Shown one piece after another: positions 1 through 8,078 of a stretch of DNA of 18,001 nt. Source of the DNA: Hyphomicrobiales bacterium (lineage in GTDB: Bacteria > Pseudomonadota > Alphaproteobacteria > Rhizobiales > Xanthobacteraceae); assembly GCA_023266695.1 (NCBI GenBank), contig JAHFPO010000028.1, positions 1 to 18,001 on the forward strand. Reading direction: 5' to 3'. The stretch's first letter is position 1. Every line of letters begins with the position of its first letter. A program made the position numbers and the translations under genes. The notes beneath the pieces were generated by a model. The model was given only the letters and a program-made list of their open reading frames with translations, did not search any database and had not been told where the DNA came from.

Positions 1-61
1 CCACGTCGACCCCGTCGAGCGAGGTGCCACTCATGAGACCGATGGCGGTGAGCGTAGCCAT
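1..61 (-). CDS. anmK: Anhydro-N-acetylmuramic acid kinase, N-terminal fragment
   Basis: Only the first 20 codons lie in the window; the gene continues beyond base 1. Read on the minus strand from ATG at 61, the product begins MATLTAIGLMSGTSLDGVDV. The GLMSGTSxDGxD stretch is the characteristic N-terminal nucleotide-binding motif of AnmK, which phosphorylates 1,6-anhydro-MurNAc during cytoplasmic recycling of peptidoglycan. An AAAGGAA ribosome-binding site lies just upstream (plus-strand TTCC around 68-71). The gene is divergent from tyrS, with 76 bp between the starts. The motif is distinctive enough for a confident call despite the short fragment. Confidence 0.88.
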   Translation of the reverse strand, partial: MATLTAIGLMSGTSLDGVDV

Positions 62-137
62 TGGCGTTCCTTTGAATCCGACCGGAGACCTGTTACACCC
101 GCGCCAGCCGCAATCCAATGAATCCAACGATCGACCG

Positions 138-1391
138 ATGAGCGCCTACAAGTCCGAATTCCTGCGCGTGCTGTCGAGCCGGGGCTATATCCATCAGGTC
201 TCCGAGCCCGAGGCGCTCGACCAGATCGCGAAATCCTCGCGCATCACCGCCTATATCGGCTTCGACTGCACCGCGCCTTCGCTGCATGTGGGCTCTCTCC
301 TGCCGATCATGATGCTGCGCTGGCTGCAGAAAACCGGCCACCGGCCGATCGCGCTCATGGGCGACGGAACCACCCGGGTAGGCGATCCCTCCGGCAAGGA
401 CGAGAGCCGGCAATTGCTCACCGACGAGTTGATCGAAAAGAATTTGAAGAGCATCCGCGCGGTGTTCGACAAGTTCCTCAGCTTCGGCAAGGGGGCGGGC
501 GATGCGGTCATGGCCAATAATGCCGATTGGCTGAACAAACTCAACTACATCGATTTCCTGCGCGACGTCGGCCGTCATTTCTCCATCAACCGCATGCTCA
601 CCTTCGATTCGGTGAAGTTCCGGCTCGAGCGCGAGCAGGAGTTATCGTTCCTGGAATTCAACTACATGATCCTGCAGGCCTATGACTTCGTGGAGCTCCA
701 CAAGCGTTACGGCTGCGTTTTGCAGATGGGCGGCTCGGATCAGTGGGGCAATATCGTGAACGGCATCGATCTCGGCCGCAGGCTCGCAGGAGCCCAGCTC
801 TTCGCCCTCACCTCGCCGCTGATCACCACCGCCGCGGGCGCCAAGATGGGCAAGACCGCGGCGGGCGCGGTCTGGCTCGATGCCAAGATGGTGAGCCCCT
901 ATGACTATTGGCAATACTGGCGCAATACCGTCGATGCCGATGTCGCGCGTTTTCTCAAGCTCTTTACCGAGCTTTCGCTCGACGAGATCGGCCGGCTCGC
1001 GGCTTTGCAGGGCCAGGAACTGAACGAAGCCAAAAAGATTCTCGCCACCGAGGCGACCGCCCTCTTGCACGGCCGCGCCGCCGCCGACCAAGCCGCGGCC
1101 ACTGCCAGAACGACCTTCGAGGAGGGCGCGCTCGCCGAAACCTTGCCGACCATCGAGGTCAAGCGTTCCGATCTCGAAAAAGGAATCGGCGTGCTGACGG
1201 CCAACGTTCAGGCCGGTTTCGTCGCGTCCACCAGCGAGGCGCGCCGTCAGATCAAGGGCGGCGGTCTCAAGGTGAACGACGTCACCGTCACCGACGACAA
1301 GATGGTGCTGACGCCCCGCGACCTCACGCCCGAGGGCGTGATCAAGCTCTCGCTCGGCAGGAAGCGGCACGTGCTGCTGCGGCCGGTCTGA
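138..1391 (+). CDS. tyrS: Tyrosyl-tRNA synthetase
   Basis: Class I aminoacyl-tRNA synthetase that charges tRNA-Tyr with tyrosine using ATP in the cytoplasm. From the ATG at 138 it is 417 aa, the usual bacterial length; the open frame extends back to 24, but those residues overlap anmK's first codons and look non-coding. Visible motifs are YIGFDCTAPSLHVGS (HIGH-type signature, about residues 39-53), MGGSDQWGNIVNG (tyrosine/adenylate binding, about 197-209) and KMGKT (KMSKS-type loop, 236-240). The C-terminal 60 residues, with ARRQIKGGGLKVND, match the S4 RNA-binding domain. No strong Shine-Dalgarno precedes 138, so the start rests on family length. The gene converges with the next one, leaving 12 bp between their stops. 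Confidence 0.96.
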   Translation: MSAYKSEFLRVLSSRGYIHQVSEPEALDQIAKSSRITAYIGFDCTAPSLHVGSLLPIMMLRWLQKTGHRPIALMGDGTTRVGDPSGKDESRQLLTDELIEKNLKSIRAVFDKFLSFGKGAGDAVMANNADWLNKLNYIDFLRDVGRHFSINRMLTFDSVKFRLEREQELSFLEFNYMILQAYDFVELHKRYGCVLQMGGSDQWGNIVNGIDLGRRLAGAQLFALTSPLITTAAGAKMGKTAAGAVWLDAKMVSPYDYWQYWRNTVDADVARFLKLFTELSLDEIGRLAALQGQELNEAKKILATEATALLHGRAAADQAAATARTTFEEGALAETLPTIEVKRSDLEKGIGVLTANVQAGFVASTSEARRQIKGGGLKVNDVTVTDDKMVLTPRDLTPEGVIKLSLGRKRHVLLRPV

Positions 1392-1403
1392 ACGGGGCGT
1401 CTA

Positions 1404-4400
1404 CTAGCGATTGAGCGGAATGGCCGGCGGCGTATCGGAAGCGCCGCGGAACTCGAAGAACTTGCGAAACAATCCCGGCGCCGCCGCCGACATCGGATTG
1501 ACGCGCAACGTCGGGCCGCTCACCGGACCCACGATTTCGAAGGTGATGGCCAAGAGGCCCTCTTTGGGTCCGCCGAAGACAAAGCCCAGAACCGGCACGC
1601 TGCCGAGCAGATTGTTGATGCCGAAGGCCGGGCTATAGGTGCCGCGGATATGCACTTGGTTGTTGGCGTAGTCGAGCGCTCCCTCGACGGTCGCGCCGAC
1701 GGTCGGCCCGAAGACCAGGCCCTCGCGAATATTGAATTTTCCCGGCGTGCGATTGAAGGCGATTTGTGCCCGGATGAAGGGAACCGAGCCCACGGTCGCT
1801 GGCCGTGTCGCAGCGCGCACGTCGGTCGGATCGGGCGGGGCGGCCGATTGCATGCGCTCGAAGCTGGGCTCGCCGTGGATGGCGAAATTGCGGACGTTGA
1901 TGATCCCTTCCTGCGGCGCTCCCGACTGGTTCGGCGGATCGATCACGATCCAGACTTCGCCGCCCTGGATGCGGTTATAGATATCGGCAAAGCGAAACAG
2001 CGCGCCGGCATCGCTCGCGGTCATATAGAGGACCGGACGGCCGCCTTCGCGGGCACGCAGCTCGCCGACCAGGCTCGCGTCGCGGCCGATCTTGCCCAAG
2101 AGCGAAAAGCTTCGAATCTCGCCGTTGCGTCGCAACAGACGCATCTCGAGCTGGCGAGCGACTTCACCGTTGTTCCCGGTCGCCGCGCCCAGGCGCAGGT
2201 CGAGATCGAGATCGCGCACGCGGTAGGGATGCGCCTGAGACCCCTGCCCCGGTCCCTCGGTCATCCCTCGTATCACACCGCGCGCGTCGAGGACGTCGCC
2301 GCGCACGGCGACCTTCAGCGTGCCATCGGCAGCGCGCTCGGCACGCAGGGTCGCCTTGTCGCCATCGGAAAGCTGGAAGACGGGAAAATTCGACGAGACC
2401 AGTCCGCCTTCGCCATCGATCTCGAGCGACCCCTTGAGCGTCGTGCCGGAGCCGGTGATGGTCAGATCCTCGAGCTTCACGCTGTTATCCCGCTCGATCA
2501 TTCGATAGTTCGCCTTGGCCGACCTGCCAGCCGGTTTCTGCCAGCCGGGCACCAGATCGCTCACCTTCGCGGCGGTGAGGTCGTTTTCGACGTCGACCCT
2601 CGTTTCGCGTTCGTTGATGCGTCCTTGCGCCCGAACGCCGACGGGTCCCACCAGCCAGGGAGCGAGTTCGATGCCGAAACGCATACGCGCGTTATCGTCC
2701 AAGGATGTGGTGATGCGAAATTCGGCATCGGATTTGACCTTGGTCCTGGACTTGCGATACTCGAAGTTCGCCGCGGCGCCAGCGATCTTGCCCTCACCCT
2801 TGATCTGCACGGCGGCGGGCGTGACCGAGACCTTCGCATTCACCCCATCGACGCGTTGACCGCGGACGATGCGATCGGCACTGAATCCCGTCACATCCCC
2901 CTCGGCGAGATAGTCGACTTCTCCCTCGCGCACGTTGCGCCGGAACACCAGATCGAGGCGGAGGCTCGCCGAGACCGATCCCTTGGTCGTCGCCGGGTCG
3001 ATCGTGTAACCGGCCGCGTCTTTGAGCGTATCGGTGGCAATCATCTCGGCGATGGCGTCGGCGGGGCCGTCGAAGCGGAACTGGATGGTTCCGTTCGGAT
3101 TGGGCGGCGCGTGATTGGGTACTTCGAGTACGCCATCGGAGATCGCGATGGTCCGGCCGCCCGGAGTATCGACGATCGCCTTGGCGATGCGGACGCGGGC
3201 GGTGCGTCCGGTCACAACCGCCGTCACCTGCGCATCGCGCATCAGCGGAAGATTGGCCGTCGGCCGGAACACGGCGCCCGTGGCCGTCATCTCGAAGCGG
3301 ACGGCAGGGTCTGGAAGCTCCACGTCAGGCTTGCCGATGGCATCGAGCGGCACGTTGAGCGCGATCAGGACCCGTTCGATCACCCCTCCTTCGATCCGGT
3401 CCATGGCCCAGCCGCGCGTTCCTACGGCGACCAAGGCCGGCCAGAGCTTCTTCGCGGCCGAGACCGGCATCTTGGTGCAGGCAATACCGAGCGCCAACGT
3501 CGGCGTGGGGCCGAACGAGAGCGACCCGGAGAACGCGGCGCCCGTGGTCGCGCCGGACAGATCGCCTTGCTGGATGATGAGACGGTGCAAGGCCGGATCG
3601 TAGACGGCACGAACATTGAGATGGTTGAGCACCAGCGGCGTTTCGCCGTCCCGGCCGGTCGAGAGCGACAACATTCCTTGCGCAATCGAGACCGGCCATG
3701 TGGTTTCTTCGCCCTTCGGCGCTTCGACGATCGCCGACAGCGCAAACCGATTGGCCCCCACCCGGAGCAGAATTGGATCGACGATCATCGCCCTGCGGTT
3801 GGGGTCGTAGAGGACTTGTACCTGGGTCTCGTCGACCTTGAAGCGCGCCTCCGGATCGGTCGTGCTACCGATGATGCCGCTGCCACCCAACACCCGCATG
3901 ACCGCCGATGCGAGCCGACCGTCTTCGTGGATCTGGGCTCGCAGGATTCCCGAGAGCGGCGTCTCGGCGAGGAAATTGATGTCGCTCAATCCGGCCGCGA
4001 GCAGAAGGTCGCCAGGAAGGAGATCGCTCGCGACAATGTCGATCGCGCGGGCCCCGTCCTGGACCGCCCCGACGGTGGCTGTGAGGTTCCACGACTTTTC
4101 GGCGCCGCTCGAAGAGATCGTGAACAGCAGGCCGCCCTCCGCCGGTCGCACAAGTTGGATGTTGATGTTGTGGAAAACCCATTTGCGTCCGGTCGTTGCG
4201 CTCTCGACGATGAGCGTACCCTGCTTGAGGCCGATCTCGGCGAGCGCCACGCCGTCGAGACCGCTCCGCTCGAGGCTGTCGAGCCAGCGGACGAGTTCTG
4301 GATAATAAAAATGCTCGGTCGGAAGCCGAGCCGTATCTTTCTTGGCCGGGGGTTTCTTCGTCGCCGCGGCGGCGGCGGAGGCCTCGGCGTCCGGCGTGAG

Positions 4401-4985
4401 CGGACTGGCATCGCGCCCGGCCGTGATGGCGACGCGCCCGTCGGCGCCGATCCGCACAGTGGTCTCCGCGCCCACTAGATCGATGCGCCGCGCCCGGAAG
4501 CCGCCTACGAGCATACTGCTGCCATCGAGGCCGACGACCGCACTCGGAGCGGTCGCGATGACCCGGCCGCTCGGCCCACGGACGCGGATTCCGTTCACGC
4601 GCAGCACCGGCGCGCCCAAGGCGTCGTGGTCGACTACGGTATGGCCGATCTTGACCTTGTAGCCTTTACCCAGTTGCTCCTCGAGCGCGCGCGCGATCCA
4701 GGGACTGGCGACGTCGAACGGGAGCAAGCCGCGAACGAGAAGCACATAAAGCGTGGCGAGGGTGACTACCCCAAAGGCGACGATCTTGGTGCGCGAGACG
4801 CGCCCCGCGCGGGTGCGAAAGAGAAGGCGGATTACGCGCGCGAACGTCCGTCCGATCCGCGAGCGAAACCCCGCACTGTGGTGCTGAGGATGATGACCGC
4901 GACGAGCGTCGGGATGCATCTGCTGGAGATGCTGCGCATGGGGCTGGTGTGCCCGAGGATGGGCATGGGGATGCGACGTACTCAT
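1404..4985 (-). CDS. AsmA/YhdP-like giant envelope protein (DUF3971 type)
   Basis: Predicted 1193-aa inner-membrane-anchored protein with a very large periplasmic part. A basic, histidine-rich cytoplasmic tail (residues 1-40) is followed by Arg-rich sequence and one hydrophobic segment (about 68-88). The rest is a repetitive beta-rich body ending in an AsmA-like C-terminal region with GTYSPAFGINNLLGSVPVLG and FGGPKEGLLAITFEI. This end is characteristic of the DUF3971/AsmA_2 proteins of the YhdP/TamB/AsmA superfamily, which in other Gram-negatives bridge the envelope and are implicated in phospholipid transport to the outer membrane; the role here is inferred. Start chosen at ATG 4985; an in-frame TTG at 4991 sits closer to a GAGG and is a possible alternative. 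It is divergent from bcp. Confidence 0.85.
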   Translation of the reverse strand: MSTSHPHAHPRAHQPHAQHLQQMHPDARRGHHPQHHSAGFRSRIGRTFARVIRLLFRTRAGRVSRTKIVAFGVVTLATLYVLLVRGLLPFDVASPWIARALEEQLGKGYKVKIGHTVVDHDALGAPVLRVNGIRVRGPSGRVIATAPSAVVGLDGSSMLVGGFRARRIDLVGAETTVRIGADGRVAITAGRDASPLTPDAEASAAAAATKKPPAKKDTARLPTEHFYYPELVRWLDSLERSGLDGVALAEIGLKQGTLIVESATTGRKWVFHNINIQLVRPAEGGLLFTISSSGAEKSWNLTATVGAVQDGARAIDIVASDLLPGDLLLAAGLSDINFLAETPLSGILRAQIHEDGRLASAVMRVLGGSGIIGSTTDPEARFKVDETQVQVLYDPNRRAMIVDPILLRVGANRFALSAIVEAPKGEETTWPVSIAQGMLSLSTGRDGETPLVLNHLNVRAVYDPALHRLIIQQGDLSGATTGAAFSGSLSFGPTPTLALGIACTKMPVSAAKKLWPALVAVGTRGWAMDRIEGGVIERVLIALNVPLDAIGKPDVELPDPAVRFEMTATGAVFRPTANLPLMRDAQVTAVVTGRTARVRIAKAIVDTPGGRTIAISDGVLEVPNHAPPNPNGTIQFRFDGPADAIAEMIATDTLKDAAGYTIDPATTKGSVSASLRLDLVFRRNVREGEVDYLAEGDVTGFSADRIVRGQRVDGVNAKVSVTPAAVQIKGEGKIAGAAANFEYRKSRTKVKSDAEFRITTSLDDNARMRFGIELAPWLVGPVGVRAQGRINERETRVDVENDLTAAKVSDLVPGWQKPAGRSAKANYRMIERDNSVKLEDLTITGSGTTLKGSLEIDGEGGLVSSNFPVFQLSDGDKATLRAERAADGTLKVAVRGDVLDARGVIRGMTEGPGQGSQAHPYRVRDLDLDLRLGAATGNNGEVARQLEMRLLRRNGEIRSFSLLGKIGRDASLVGELRAREGGRPVLYMTASDAGALFRFADIYNRIQGGEVWIVIDPPNQSGAPQEGIINVRNFAIHGEPSFERMQSAAPPDPTDVRAATRPATVGSVPFIRAQIAFNRTPGKFNIREGLVFGPTVGATVEGALDYANNQVHIRGTYSPAFGINNLLGSVPVLGFVFGGPKEGLLAITFEIVGPVSGPTLRVNPMSAAAPGLFRKFFEFRGASDTPPAIPLNR

Positions 4986-5148
4986 CCGCAAGCGAGCCTC
5001 AAGATGTCCCCCGGTCCACGAAATGGCCCGCCGAGCTGGTATCTTGTTACGCAGCCGGTCGGTCCCCGTCCCGCCTGCGGCGGATCGGCAATTATGTCAG
5101 CATATTCAATGCACCAAAGGCTATGAAAAGGCGACGAAAGGAAGGCAG

Positions 5149-5619
5149 ATGGCGGAGATGGTTCCGGTCGGTTCGGCGGCGCCCGATTTCATCCTGCCGA
5201 AGGACGGCGGGGGGACGATATCGCTCGGGGAATTCAGGGGCAGGAAACTGGTGATCTATTTCTACCCCAAGGCCAATACCTCCGGCTGCACCAAGGAGGC
5301 GATCGCCTTCAACCGGCTCAAGCCCGCGTTCGATGAGGCGGAAACCCTGATCCTGGGGATATCGGCCGATCGGGTGGCAGCCCTGGAGAAGTTCAAGCGG
5401 AAATATGCCCTCGACTTCCCGCTCGCTAGCGATGAGACCTTCAAGATGCTGCAGGCCTATGGGGTGTGGAGCGAGAAGAGCCTCTACGGCAGGACCTTCC
5501 TCGGGATCACGCGGGCGACCTATCTGATCGACCGGGAGGGGCTGATCGCGAAGCGGTGGCCGAAGGTCAAGATCGAGGGCCACGCCGAGGAAGTGCTCGC
5601 CGCCGCAACAGCGCTGTGA
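5149..5619 (+). CDS. bcp: Thioredoxin-dependent peroxiredoxin, Bcp/PrxQ type
   Basis: Cytoplasmic thiol peroxidase reducing hydroperoxides. From ATG 5149 it is 156 aa, the normal Bcp length, with an AAGGAAGG ribosome-binding site about 6 nt upstream; the longer open frame from 5023 is rejected for this reason. The core FYPKANTSGCTKEA (about residues 37-50) carries the peroxidatic cysteine of the AhpC/TSA fold. In E. coli Bcp a second cysteine lies five residues later (CTxEAC); here the position is isoleucine (CTKEAI) and no other Cys is visible, so this looks like a 1-Cys variant needing an external thiol. Ends with RWPKVKIEGHAEEVL, typical of the family. Confidence 0.93.
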   Translation: MAEMVPVGSAAPDFILPKDGGGTISLGEFRGRKLVIYFYPKANTSGCTKEAIAFNRLKPAFDEAETLILGISADRVAALEKFKRKYALDFPLASDETFKMLQAYGVWSEKSLYGRTFLGITRATYLIDREGLIAKRWPKVKIEGHAEEVLAAATAL

Positions 5620-5701
5620 ACGGTGGCCATTGACCATCCATTAACCATAGCAAGGCTTTGATCGCGGCATCTGGCCGGGAGTGTCCGGCGTATGAGGCCC
5701 G

Positions 5702-7018
5702 ATGTATCCCCATCCTCCCGGTTTCGGTCGACGCGACCCCTATGACGACCCGCGCCGGTATGGCGCGGTCCATCCACGGCGGCGCCGCAGCCGCGCGGGC
5801 ACGTTCGCCGCGCTCGGCGCGATCATGGCGCTCACGCTGTGGGCGGGGGCGGCGACGCTTTACATCTTGTTCCGCGATGACGCGCTCAAGCTCATCGCCG
5901 GGCATCAGATCGCGATGGTGCGCGCCCACGACGCACAGGTCGTGCGACTCGAGACCGAGATCGAACGGCTGAAGTCATTGAAGCTCATCGAGCAGGAGCG
6001 GGTCGACCGGGCGGTGGCGGAGCTCGCACGCCGGCAGTCCGCATTGGAGATGCGCCATATGGCGTTTTCGGGATTCGCCGCTCCGAAGGCGAACGCGGGC
6101 GGACGAGGCGAGCCCGCGCCCGAGACCACCGGCTCGCTGCCCCCGCCCTCCCCGCCCGCGGCGCCGACCGCGGGAGCGAAGCCCTCGCCCCTTTCCGATA
6201 CCCTGCTGATCGCGCCGCCGGCCGAGCGCTTCGCGCGGCGGGAATCCCGCCCGGTCGCGCCTCTCGGTGGCCGCCTCGCCGAAAGCGAGGCGAGGACACC
6301 GTTCGAGGTGCGGATCGCCAATCTCGGCCGCGGCCTCGATCGGCTGGAGGCGGCCGACAACGCCGCCCTCAACCAGATCGAGGAGCGCTACGACCGACTC
6401 GAGAGCAGCATGCGCAATGTCTTCTCCGACCTCGGCTTGCGGTCGCAGCAGAGGAACGGCGCGCGCCTCGCCGGCATGGGCGGGCCGTTTTTTCCGTTCT
6501 CGCGGCCGCCGGAGGATCCGTTCCTGCGCCAGCTCGAGCGCGTGAGGGCTTCGGCCGCAACGGTCGACGAACTCGCGCGCGAACTCGCCGTGGTGCCGGT
6601 GCGCCGGCCGCTTTCCTTCGGAGCGGAATTGACCAGCGGCTTCGGCCAGCGCGTCGATCCGTTCGTGCATCAGATCGCCTTCCATACGGGAGTGGACTTG
6701 CGCGGAGAGCCGGGCGCGTCGGTGCGGGCGACGGCGGCGGGCTGGGTGACGCTCGCGAGCGTCAACGGCGGCTACGGCCTCATGGTCGAGATCGACCACG
6801 GCAACGGCCTTTCCACCCGCTATGCCCATCTCTCCACAGCCGCGGTCACCGACGGCATGAAGGTCACCGCCGGCACCGTGATCGGCCGCGTCGGCACCAG
6901 CGGACGCTCGACCGGGCCGCATCTCCATTACGAGGTGCGGATCAACGGCGAGGCGGTCGATCCGCAGAAATACCTACGCGCGGGGCTGAGATTGAGCGAG
7001 ACCCGCTCCGCCGACTAA
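5702..7018 (+). CDS. Membrane-anchored M23 peptidase (LytM/NlpD-type)
   Basis: 438-aa predicted peptidoglycan endopeptidase. Domains in order: an Arg/Pro-rich cytoplasmic N-terminus (1-33), one transmembrane helix (about 35-57), a coiled-coil stretch (70-120, with ETEIERLKSLKLIEQER), a Pro/Ala-rich linker (135-200), a second helical stretch (205-250) and a C-terminal M23 domain (about 305-425). The zinc and catalytic residues are complete: H328 and D332 in HTGVD, H376 in RYAHL, and H407/H409 in GPHLHYE, so an active LytM-like endopeptidase is expected rather than a degenerate EnvC/NlpD activator. A GAGG about 5 nt before ATG 5702 supports the start. It lies 82 bp after bcp on the same strand. 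Substrate is inferred from the family. Confidence 0.9.
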   Translation: MYPHPPGFGRRDPYDDPRRYGAVHPRRRRSRAGTFAALGAIMALTLWAGAATLYILFRDDALKLIAGHQIAMVRAHDAQVVRLETEIERLKSLKLIEQERVDRAVAELARRQSALEMRHMAFSGFAAPKANAGGRGEPAPETTGSLPPPSPPAAPTAGAKPSPLSDTLLIAPPAERFARRESRPVAPLGGRLAESEARTPFEVRIANLGRGLDRLEAADNAALNQIEERYDRLESSMRNVFSDLGLRSQQRNGARLAGMGGPFFPFSRPPEDPFLRQLERVRASAATVDELARELAVVPVRRPLSFGAELTSGFGQRVDPFVHQIAFHTGVDLRGEPGASVRATAAGWVTLASVNGGYGLMVEIDHGNGLSTRYAHLSTAAVTDGMKVTAGTVIGRVGTSGRSTGPHLHYEVRINGEAVDPQKYLRAGLRLSETRSAD

Positions 7019-7020
7019 GT

Positions 7021-7066
7021 ATCATTGCGAAGAATGCGCCGCGCCTGCGGCGGCCATGATGATTTT
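7021..7066 (+). terminator. Possible terminator after the M23 peptidase gene
   Basis: Just after the stop, a perfect 6-bp stem CGCCGC (7037-7042) / GCGGCG (7047-7052) with a GCCT loop is nested in an outer ATCAT (7021-7025) / ATGAT (7057-7061) pairing. ATTTT follows at 7062-7066. The T-run is short, so efficiency is uncertain. Confidence 0.4.
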
Positions 7067-7081
7067 CCGCAAATCGCGCAA

Positions 7082-7117
7082 GGCGGCGTCAACCCTCGTT
7101 GACAATTTCGCGCCGCC
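7082..7117. promoter_or_regulatory. Nested inverted repeat upstream of the phosphatase pseudogene
   Basis: An outer pair GGCGGCG (7082-7088) / CGCCGCC (7111-7117) encloses an inner perfect pair GTCAAC (7088-7093) / GTTGAC (7098-7103) with a 4-base loop. The inner right arm overlaps a TTGACA hexamer (7099-7104) resembling a -35 box, but no good -10 box stands at the right distance. It may be an operator or a hairpin in the leader, 80 bp before the gene; its function is not known. Confidence 0.35.
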
Positions 7118-7196
7118 TGAACGCGCGCGTTCATCCGCGATCAGTCGAACTCGCGTTAATGCATCGCCCTCGGGATCGTTTCCGGAGGTGTCCGCC

Positions 7197-7742
7197 ATGC
7201 TCTACCCGAATCCGTTCAGCCCGAAGCAGGCGCTCTTTCTCTGCCGCGTCAACGGCGCGCGCAGCCTGATGGCGGAAGCGATCACCAATGCCTTCGCCGG
7301 CGATGGTTCCCGCGCCTACAGCGCCGGACTGGAGCCGATCGAATTCGCTCCCAAACTCGCGTTCAAGGTGCTGGAGGAGCGCAGCATTCCGACCATCGGC
7401 TTGAGGCCCAAGGATATCCGTGAGTTCACCGGCCCACAGGCGAAGCCTTTCGATTTCGTCATCACCACCTGCGGGCTGAAGGCTGGCGAGGTCTGCCCGA
7501 CCTAGCCGGGCCAGCCGGTGCTGGCGCAATGGAACCTGCCGACGCCGACCGGCGGCGACAATATCGCAGAGCTCTATCGGGAAATGAACGAGCTCTATGA
7601 CGCGCTCTTTCGCTGCGTGAACGCCTTCCTTAATCTGCCGCTCGCGTTGATGGGCAAGTTCGCGCTCGGGCACGAGATCGACGACATCGGGCAAAGCGCC
7701 GTGCGCACGCCGCGCGCGCTAGAGGCGCGGCTCGCGAGCTGA
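7197..7742 (+). pseudogene. Low-MW phosphatase/arsenate reductase-like gene, interrupted by TAG
   Basis: Two open stretches in the same frame (7197-7502 and 7506-7742) are separated only by TAG at 7503-7505. Joined, they give about 181 residues of the low-molecular-weight protein-tyrosine-phosphatase / ArsC fold. The P-loop CRVNGARS (about residues 16-23) keeps the C-x5-R signature, and FDFVITTC corresponds to the usual FDxVITxC loop. The region around the stop reads EVCPT-stop-PGQPVLAQW, where relatives carry CPxWPGQP; a single TGG-to-TAG change at the conserved Trp explains it. GGAGG at about 7184 supports ATG 7197. The downstream half keeps good coding sequence, so the lesion is probably recent or a base-call error. 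The first half alone would lack the C-terminal helices. Arsenate versus phosphotyrosine substrate cannot be decided. Confidence 0.8.
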
Positions 7743-8078
7743 CCGGCGGATATTCTTCTTCCCCCTCCGCACCGCAAGCGCAGGCCCCCAGCGGAGCGGA
7801 AGCCGGGTGGGGGGTCCCGGCTTCATGGCTCCAGCCACGACCCCTATCTTTTTCCCCGATCGGACCGGGACGGGCGGGCCAAATTTACGAGTCTTTTCGA
7901 GTCCTTGGGCCCGGTCGCTCGTCTATCGATTCCGCTCGTTCGCGTATCGATTCCGCTTCTTCATCGATCGATTCAAGTCCTTCATGTGCTGATTCAAGGC
8001 GCGGTTTTCGCGCTTGCGCGGCTTTCTCCCGGCCGGAATCACCCGCCCGGCGGCGCCTAGTTCCGATCCGCGGAGCGC
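7743..8078. other. Gene-poor stretch with hairpin and short repeats
   Basis: No convincing gene. It holds a hairpin TCCGCACCGC (7766-7775) / GCGGAGCGGA (7791-7800), with one central mismatch and no T-run, and the 21-bp repeat block described separately. A 61-codon plus-strand frame (7807-7992) is mostly Phe/Arg encoded by the repeats and is judged a shadow. On the minus strand an open but start-less frame runs through the repeats to a TAA at 7885-7887. Confidence 0.5.
7924..7990. repeat. Degenerate 21-bp tandem repeat (about three copies)
   Basis: Units begin at 7924 (TATCGATTCCGCTCGTTCG...), 7945 (TATCGATTCCGCTTCTTCA...) and 7966 (GATCGATTCAAGTCCTTCA...), with a decayed fourth at 7987 (TGCTGATTCAAGG). 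The period of exactly seven codons gives heptads in translation: on the minus strand LESAHEG, LESIDEE, AESIRER, AESIDER, a coiled-coil-like pattern ending soon after at a TAA (7885-7887). No start codon for that frame is visible, so it may be a gene remnant or simply a short-period repeat. Confidence 0.55.

Noticed and set aside
1650..4478. 942-codon plus-strand open frame
   Set aside because: It lies antisense to the AsmA/YhdP-like gene, and its Arg/Asp/His-rich composition is typical of a shadow frame in GC-rich DNA; no domain is recognisable.
7924..7990. CRISPR-like repeats
   Set aside because: The units are contiguous with no unique spacers between them, and no cas-like gene is nearby.
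7807..7992. 61-codon plus-strand frame MGGPGFMAP...
   Set aside because: Half of it is Phe/Arg heptads forced by the 21-bp repeat, with no ribosome-binding site; better explained as repeat DNA.
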